From positions 1 to 64,000 of the forward strand of contig NZ_JABCQO010000007.1 in the NCBI RefSeq assembly GCF_015244675.1: 64,000 nucleotides of DNA, in the 5' to 3' direction. How positions within the stretch are numbered: the stretch's first letter is position 1; each line of letters begins with the position of its first letter. This DNA is from Gluconobacter cerevisiae. Lineage in GTDB: Bacteria; Pseudomonadota; Alphaproteobacteria; Acetobacterales; Acetobacteraceae. Under the pieces are notes generated by a model. It did not search any database. It was not told the DNA's origin and worked only from the letters and a program-made list of their open reading frames with translations. The position numbers and the translations under genes were made by a program. Below are positions 57,480-64,000 of this stretch, piece after piece.

Positions 57480-59411
57480 ATGACGCCCCCTTCCCCCGCA
57501 TCTTCCGCAGCCTTATCGGGACACTGGCCGTCCTGGGTCACGCCCGAACTCGTGGCTGGACGCACACTGTCTTTCTCCGAACTGCGCACTGCTGGGGAGT
57601 GGATCTTTTGGCTTGAAAGTCGCCCGGACGAACAGGGCCGCTCCGTCATCACGGCCCGCGACCCTGAAGGCCACATCCACGACCTGATCCCGCCAGAATA
57701 CTCGGTCGGCACTCGTGTGCATGAATATGGCGGCGGCGCATGGGACGTGCGCCTGAAAGACAACGCCAAAGACAACGCCCCGCAGGTCGTTTTCAGCGAT
57801 CGCAAACGCGGCGGCGTCTGGTTCAGCGACGGCACCACCGCCACGCAATGGGCGACGGCGGGTGAAAGTCCCGAACACCGCTACGCCGACCTGACATTCG
57901 ATCCCGCTGTCGATGCCGTATTCTGCGTGCGTGAAAGCCACGGCGACGGCGTGCCGGTCGCAACGCTGGTCCATGTGCAGGCCGACGGGCGCGAAACCGT
58001 GCTGGTCGAAGGCGCGGATTTCTACGCCGCTCCCCGGCCCTCACCCGATGGAAACTTTCTGGCCTGGTTCAGCTGGAACGACCCGGCCATGCCCTGGACC
58101 GCCACGACCCTTTCCGTCGCCCCCTTCGACCGCACAACTTGCACACTCGGTCCCGTCACCGACCTGACCGGACCCGAACCCTGCAGCATCATCGAACCCT
58201 GCTGGTCCGCCGACGGCATGCTCTACGCCACGTACGACGCCTCGGGCCGCTGGACCCCCATCCGCTTTTCCCATGACGAGACAGGCTGGCACTCCCACTC
58301 CCTTGACGGTGCCAACGCCGAAATTGGCCTGCCGCACTGGGTGTTCGGACAGCGCAGCATGGCGCCCCTGCCCGAAAACCGCCTGCTGGCCCTCGGCATC
58401 CGCCACGGCCTCAACCACGTCCTGCTGGAAGACAACGACCTCTGGACCGAGCTTGCGCTCGGCACGCCCGTCAACGTCCCCGAACCTCTCGGAAACGGGC
58501 AGTTCGCCTGGATCGACGCCCCGGCCGATGCCCCCGCCGCCATCGCCTTCGGCCGCCCCGGCAAAGGCTGCGACCGCTTTCGAATCAGCGTCACTCTCCC
58601 GCACGGCGTCACGAAAGCCGATATCGCAACCCCCACCCCGCTGACGTTCCCAACTGCAAACGGCGCAGAAGCTCATGCCTTGGCCCACGCCCTGTTCTAC
58701 GCTCCCGCCAGCAGCACCAGTGCGTTGCAGCATGGCGAAAAACCACCACTCGTCGTCATGGCGCATGGCGGCCCGACCGGCCGCGCCAATCCATCCTTCG
58801 CGTTCAAGGTGCAGTGGTGGACCTCGCGCGGTTTCGCCGTCCTAGACGTCAATTATCGCGGCTCAACCGGCTTCGGCCGCGCCTATCGCGAAGCACTGGA
58901 CGGACAGTGGGGTGTCGCGGATATCGAAGATTGCCTCGCTGGAGTGCAGGCTGTGCTCGACCGCGGCCTCGCCGACCCCGCCCGCTGCGTCATCCGTGGC
59001 AGCAGCGCCGGCGGCCTGACCGTCCTCGGCGCTCTCGCACAGTCGGATCTCTTCGCCGCCGGAACCTCCCTCTACGGCGTCACGGACCTGCGCGCCCTCG
59101 CCGAAGAAACCCACAAGTTCGAAGCGCGCTATCTGGACGGGCTGATCGGCCCCTATCCCGAAGACGAGGCCGTGTATCTGAAACGTTCCCCCATCACTCA
59201 GGCCGAGGGCATTACCGTTCCTGTCCTGTTCCTGCATGGAGGGGCAGATAAGGTCGTTCCCCTGTCACAGGCGGAGTCCATGCGCACAAAACTCGAACAT
59301 TCCGCCCTGCACGTCTATCCCGAAGAAGCCCACGGCTTCCGCGCCCGCGAAACCATAGAAGACGCCCTGCAACGGGAACTCGCCTTCTATCAGCAGGTTT
59401 TCAATGCATAG
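57480..59411 (+). CDS. S9-family (prolyl oligopeptidase-like) serine peptidase
   Basis: Cytoplasmic acylaminoacyl-peptidase/dipeptidyl-peptidase-like enzyme of 643 residues. The first two thirds form a beta-propeller-like domain. The C-terminal alpha/beta-hydrolase carries the catalytic triad Ser509 (in GSSAGG), Asp590 (in HGGADKVVP) and His618 (in EEAHGFR), and the oxyanion region MAHGGPTGRANPSFAFKVQWW. There is no signal peptide. Likely trims short peptides. Its start follows an AGACAGGATGAAAAATG context; a few in-frame upstream codons are possible. A minus-strand hypothetical gene converges at 59421. Confidence 0.9.
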   Translation: MTPPSPASSAALSGHWPSWVTPELVAGRTLSFSELRTAGEWIFWLESRPDEQGRSVITARDPEGHIHDLIPPEYSVGTRVHEYGGGAWDVRLKDNAKDNAPQVVFSDRKRGGVWFSDGTTATQWATAGESPEHRYADLTFDPAVDAVFCVRESHGDGVPVATLVHVQADGRETVLVEGADFYAAPRPSPDGNFLAWFSWNDPAMPWTATTLSVAPFDRTTCTLGPVTDLTGPEPCSIIEPCWSADGMLYATYDASGRWTPIRFSHDETGWHSHSLDGANAEIGLPHWVFGQRSMAPLPENRLLALGIRHGLNHVLLEDNDLWTELALGTPVNVPEPLGNGQFAWIDAPADAPAAIAFGRPGKGCDRFRISVTLPHGVTKADIATPTPLTFPTANGAEAHALAHALFYAPASSTSALQHGEKPPLVVMAHGGPTGRANPSFAFKVQWWTSRGFAVLDVNYRGSTGFGRAYREALDGQWGVADIEDCLAGVQAVLDRGLADPARCVIRGSSAGGLTVLGALAQSDLFAAGTSLYGVTDLRALAEETHKFEARYLDGLIGPYPEDEAVYLKRSPITQAEGITVPVLFLHGGADKVVPLSQAESMRTKLEHSALHVYPEEAHGFRARETIEDALQRELAFYQQVFNA

Positions 59412-59420
59412 GCCCCGATT

Positions 59421-59804
59421 TTAGTCGTCAGAGAGTCCAAACTGGCTGGGATACGGCATGGCATTGCGGCTGAGCTTCTTCTTTTTCCAATCCGCCAGCG
59501 CCCTGTCATATTCGACATGGCGCAGGGCGAACTGCAATGCTTCCACATGCCGCTCGTCGGCCGGGTCCATCATGTTCCGGCGCCAACCCGCCGCAATCAG
59601 CCAGTATTCCCCGGCCAGCCGCCAATCCCCGGCCTCATGATGCTCAAGCGCCAGTCGCTCAAGCCCATGATATTTATTCTTCGGATTGGCGAGCGCTTCG
59701 GGCGTAAGAATGAAATCATCCCCTTTCCAGAGGAAGGTCGATTTCATGTAGGGAAACTGCCGGGTCATCACACCCGGATCTCCAAAATGCTCTTTAATCA
59801 GCAT
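59421..59804 (-). CDS. Hypothetical protein
   Basis: No family recognised with certainty. From an ATG at 59804 the product is 127 residues; the frame is open to 59867. It is rich in Lys, Trp and His with segments like YHGLERLALEHHEAGDWRLAGEYWLIAAGWRRNMMDP (read in two blocks), suggesting an all-alpha protein. No signal or membrane segment. It is convergent with the S9 peptidase by nine bases. The interval 59868-59992 beyond it is AT-rich and holds no gene. Confidence 0.55.
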   Translation of the reverse strand: MLIKEHFGDPGVMTRQFPYMKSTFLWKGDDFILTPEALANPKNKYHGLERLALEHHEAGDWRLAGEYWLIAAGWRRNMMDPADERHVEALQFALRHVEYDRALADWKKKKLSRNAMPYPSQFGLSDD

Positions 59805-59992
59805 CGGAACCAGTCTGTCGTAAGACCTACGCCATTCGCACTGCACAGACTGTCTCCTGAAGATCACGTTAAATAGAGTGCCGCCTCTATAACGAACCGC
59901 TCTTCCAGAGTCGATTTTTTGCCGATTTTGCTTTCTGGCACCTGATTTAAAAAACCGTTTTGAAAAATTACCGCACCAGACGGGACCAAATT

Positions 59993-60985
59993 TTAAAACA
60001 TGGCATTAATAGCGAATTGTGGTGACGCCTGAATATTCTTGTTGTGTCCGGCAAAATAAAAAGGCGAACCAACAATTATTCCCCAATGCGGGTTCCAGTT
60101 ATATTCAATGGCCGGAGCAATCTGCCAATCCGTGGCGGACGCGCCTGTTTTATGGATGTAAGCGCCGTTCTGGTCATGTCCACGCAAAGTGGAACCATTG
60201 GCCCAGTCCCGCGCAAGGTCCATAGCCAGAACCCATTTCTGGTTCACACCATATTCTAGTGAAAATCCCGTCTGTCCGCTCATGCCAGGCTGACCTGAAC
60301 CGCGAAAGCCATTTGTCGTTCCGTAGCTGGTCATATCAGTCAGTTTTGCTGACGTAACAGCACGCCGAAACCAGTTCCAAACCCGAAGACGCAGTTCATG
60401 ATGACCTGGAAGGGTGTAAGTTGACTGTTCAGTCAAAGCAAAGCGGAAAACATAAGCACCGCTTCCCAGCCCGTCCTGGGAGCTGCCAAGTTTTGTATAA
60501 TTTCCTGTGGGAAAAATCATGCCCACAAACAGATTAAAAGCCGGAATATAATGCGCGGGGTCAGGCCGAACGAGACGATAGATCAGGTCAACAGGCATAT
60601 CCCCTGCCTGAGGGCCGTGAGAATGCCCTTCATCGTGCTTCCATCCATAGTTAACGATGGTATGCAGCTGAATGCTGAAGTCTTGGGAAATGCCATATTT
60701 CCAGAGTGTGGAATTGGTAAACATGCGCTGCATGGGATGAGTGGCAGACAATGTCTGTCCGTGCGGACCGAACCGTCCCAGAGGCTGGGTATAGGAAGAA
60801 TAAGGCTCAACATTCAGGATGCCTTTTTGCGTAGTGCCTGACGGAGAAACCAGTGACCCTGTGTACCATTGGCCAGCATAAGCAGGAGATAAGGAAAACC
60901 CTGCCGCAAAAAGAAGGCAAAAACCGAATTTTCTTATGAAGGATGCGCCTGTCCTACAGATCCTATGTTGAATGCGGCCTGCCAT
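59993..60985 (-). CDS. Outer-membrane beta-barrel protein, porin/transporter-like
   Basis: A 330-residue exported protein with a signal peptide ending SLSPAYAGQW (about residue 39) and long alternating amphipathic strands rich in Tyr, Trp, Gly and Asn, finishing with FAINAMF, an aromatic C-terminus typical of outer-membrane barrels. The pattern recalls the meta-pathway/phenol-degradation porin-like transporter group. Ligand unknown. It lies between a hypothetical gene and the aspartate pair, on the same strand as both but with long gaps, so it is likely monocistronic. Confidence 0.65.
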   Translation of the reverse strand: MAGRIQHRICRTGASFIRKFGFCLLFAAGFSLSPAYAGQWYTGSLVSPSGTTQKGILNVEPYSSYTQPLGRFGPHGQTLSATHPMQRMFTNSTLWKYGISQDFSIQLHTIVNYGWKHDEGHSHGPQAGDMPVDLIYRLVRPDPAHYIPAFNLFVGMIFPTGNYTKLGSSQDGLGSGAYVFRFALTEQSTYTLPGHHELRLRVWNWFRRAVTSAKLTDMTSYGTTNGFRGSGQPGMSGQTGFSLEYGVNQKWVLAMDLARDWANGSTLRGHDQNGAYIHKTGASATDWQIAPAIEYNWNPHWGIIVGSPFYFAGHNKNIQASPQFAINAMF

Positions 60986-61173
60986 TTATCCATTTACCTT
61001 GTTTGTTTCTTTGAAAGACCGAAATAATTTTTTCTATAATTTCTGTAGGATCATCGATGCTTTTTGCGTTTTCATGTTCCTCAGGACAGCGCGCGTGGAC
61101 CGTATAATGATGACGCCGGATTTTGAGAGACCTGGCCTGTTCTGCTTGTCAGAACCAAAAAAAAGCAGTGTCA

Positions 61174-61197
61174 CCGAAAGGGGGTTCCCCCTTTCGG
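61174..61197 (-). terminator. Strong hairpin downstream of the aspartate genes
   Basis: CCGAAAGGGGG (61174-61184) and CCCCCTTTCGG (61187-61197) form a perfect 11-bp stem with a two-base loop, 13 bases after the decarboxylase stop. A T run on the minus strand lies only at 61159-61166, a little distant for a textbook terminator. The interval 60986-61173 has no gene. Confidence 0.55.
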
Positions 61198-61210
61198 CTT
61201 CACACCGGCT

Positions 61211-62815
<1,605 letters not shown>

Positions 62816-62823
62816 TTAAAGAT

Positions 62824-64000
62824 TTAGGAAAACGCGACCACAAGGGGGCCAAGAAGGGTAAGAAGAACGTTTGCAACGGCGTATGTAATGGCGAAAGGTG
62901 TCGTGGGAACGGCATTCCCCGCCTTGTTCAGAACCTCACCAAAAGCCGGATTGGCACTGCGTGATCCAGCCAGAGCGCCAGCAAAAATGGCCGTGTTGTC
63001 GTAGCGAAGCACATAGCGCCCAAAGAGCATTGTCAGGATCAGTGGCACCAGCGTTACAACAACACCCAGAAGAAAGAGCGTCACGCCATGCTGCATGATC
63101 GTGGCAATCGCTTGCTGACCTGTCTGCAATCCCGTTACGGCCACAAAACCCGCCAATCCGAAATCGACCAGAAATGTCGAAGCCGCGCGAGGCATATTCC
63201 CCGTAGCGGGATGGCGGCTTTGATACCAGCCAAACAGAAGTCCCGACAGAAGAGCGCCTCCGCCACTGCCGAGTGTGAGCGGAACTGAACCCAGGTGAAC
63301 CACACCCAGACCGATCAATAACCCAACGGCTACACCCAGGGCATGGAAAACCAGATCGGTTTTGAGACTTGGAACAAGAGGCGTACCGATCTGCGCCACG
63401 GCTCTGTCCACGTCTGTGGACGTTCCCAATAACGTAACAACATCCCCGGCCATAATCTTCAGGGAGCCTGTAACAGGAACCGTCTTGCCCGCACGGGAAA
63501 GAGCCACGAGATAAACACCATGCCGTACAGCCGCCGAAACAGACTGCACGCATTGATCAATTGTCTGTCCTACAAAATCCTTGCGAGACAGAACAACATC
63601 CCGGCGGATCAGGGAAAGATCCAGATCAGGCGATTCACCGATCTCCTGACCAATTTTTTGTCCCGCAGCTAGCACCTCTGAACGATGGCCAACCAGCAGC
63701 ACCCTGTCACCCGGGACCAGCGCTGCAGTACCTTCCATGCCAATCGGCTTATCGTCCCGGATCACTTTCTCGACCGTGATCCCGGCTGCCATTTTCTCAA
63801 TCATTTCAATGGTCAGCTCGGATTGGGTCAAACGGTAGGCGCGTCCAACCAGATGAGGGAAAGCAGATACCTCCCCCTCACCCATGATATGCACGCCACC
63901 AGCCTGCTCCGCTTCAGCCCGGATAGCATCTTCGCGGATGCTGCGTTTCATGAACCAGGGCAGAACATTGATGCACAGCAGAATGGGACCAATGGAGCCA
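62824..64000 (-). CDS. aspT: Aspartate:alanine antiporter (partial, runs off the right edge)
   Basis: Inner-membrane exchanger of the AAE family that swaps external aspartate for internal alanine; with intracellular decarboxylation it builds a proton-motive force. Only the C-terminal 391 codons or so are in the window. Upstream of the first internal Met (63951) the frame continues open to the edge with GSIGPILLCINVLPWF, so the gene is partial here. Visible are two RCK_C/TrkA_C-like domains (ending near 63370) and then a hydrophobic half with about five helices, including ALAGSRSANPAFGEVLNKAG. It precedes asdA by 23 bases. Confidence 0.9.
   Translation of the reverse strand, partial: GSIGPILLCINVLPWFMKRSIREDAIRAEAEQAGGVHIMGEGEVSAFPHLVGRAYRLTQSELTIEMIEKMAAGITVEKVIRDDKPIGMEGTAALVPGDRVLLVGHRSEVLAAGQKIGQEIGESPDLDLSLIRRDVVLSRKDFVGQTIDQCVQSVSAAVRHGVYLVALSRAGKTVPVTGSLKIMAGDVVTLLGTSTDVDRAVAQIGTPLVPSLKTDLVFHALGVAVGLLIGLGVVHLGSVPLTLGSGGGALLSGLLFGWYQSRHPATGNMPRAASTFLVDFGLAGFVAVTGLQTGQQAIATIMQHGVTLFLLGVVVTLVPLILTMLFGRYVLRYDNTAIFAGALAGSRSANPAFGEVLNKAGNAVPTTPFAITYAVANVLLTLLGPLVVAFS

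Overview
The window looks like chromosomal DNA of an acetic acid bacterium, most probably Gluconobacter (G. oxydans or a close relative). The main reasons are a ThDP-dependent pyruvate decarboxylase, the PQQ/haem c alcohol dehydrogenase pair adhA-adhB, a GMC-type membrane dehydrogenase pair, an odhB gene next to a YkuD L,D-transpeptidase, and high-GC alphaproteobacterial gene order. Species assignment is inference from gene content; no database was searched.

Layout. 1-0.4 kb: the probable right end of an IS5-like insertion sequence. 0.4-3.8 kb (minus): ilvBNC for branched-chain amino acids, preceded by miaA; serB diverges from miaA. 5.8-8.6 kb: a glycine-rich secreted protein, a perfect parS site, dciA (helicase loader family), mutY and an unknown gene. 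9.2-14.5 kb: pdc, a ZntB/CorA transporter, a small exported protein, ahcY and a DUF3597 protein. 14.6-20.4 kb (minus): a phytase-like histidine acid phosphatase coupled to a TonB receptor broken at a G8 tract, an L,D-transpeptidase, and odhB. 20.6-22.8 kb: a two-gene GMC dehydrogenase. 23-24.4 kb: rho. 24.4-29.1 kb: ogt, then adhA-adhB.

29.2-34.7 kb is the chromosome-segregation cluster mnmE-mnmG-rsmG-parA-parB with two parS sites inside coding sequence, ending in a hairpin and tRNA-Lys. 35-37.7 kb: a histidine phosphatase coupled to an unidentified PLP-fold protein. 37.9-43.5 kb: surface polysaccharide genes (rfbBA, rfbCD for dTDP-rhamnose, a GT2 glycosyltransferase, an AT-rich acyltransferase). 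43.8-50.4 kb: HIT protein, sugar/H+ symporter, a possible 42-residue membrane peptide, znuABC with a Zur-like operator, a transglycosylase, ybaK and galE. 50.4-52.3 kb: DUF2501 protein, AGE-family epimerase, tRNA-Ala.

52.4-55.7 kb holds maf, then a non-coding interval that I read as the chromosomal replication origin, then the hemE-HAD-hemJ operon and a branched palindromic repeat. The maf/hemE setting, DnaA-box-like 9-mers, GANTC sites and an AT-rich pyrimidine tract match the alphaproteobacterial origin. It also carries a striking cluster of 15 GTAC tetramers in 300 bp. With dciA, parABS (20 kb away) and three parS sites, the window appears to span the origin domain. 55.7-64 kb: SDR, DedA, S9 peptidase, a hypothetical gene, a porin-like protein, and aspartate 4-decarboxylase with its aspartate:alanine antiporter running off the right edge.

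Functionally, pyruvate decarboxylase makes acetaldehyde in the cytoplasm, while AdhAB and the GMC pair belong to the periplasmic incomplete-oxidation system feeding ubiquinone. The rfb and galE products supply nucleotide sugars for the envelope.
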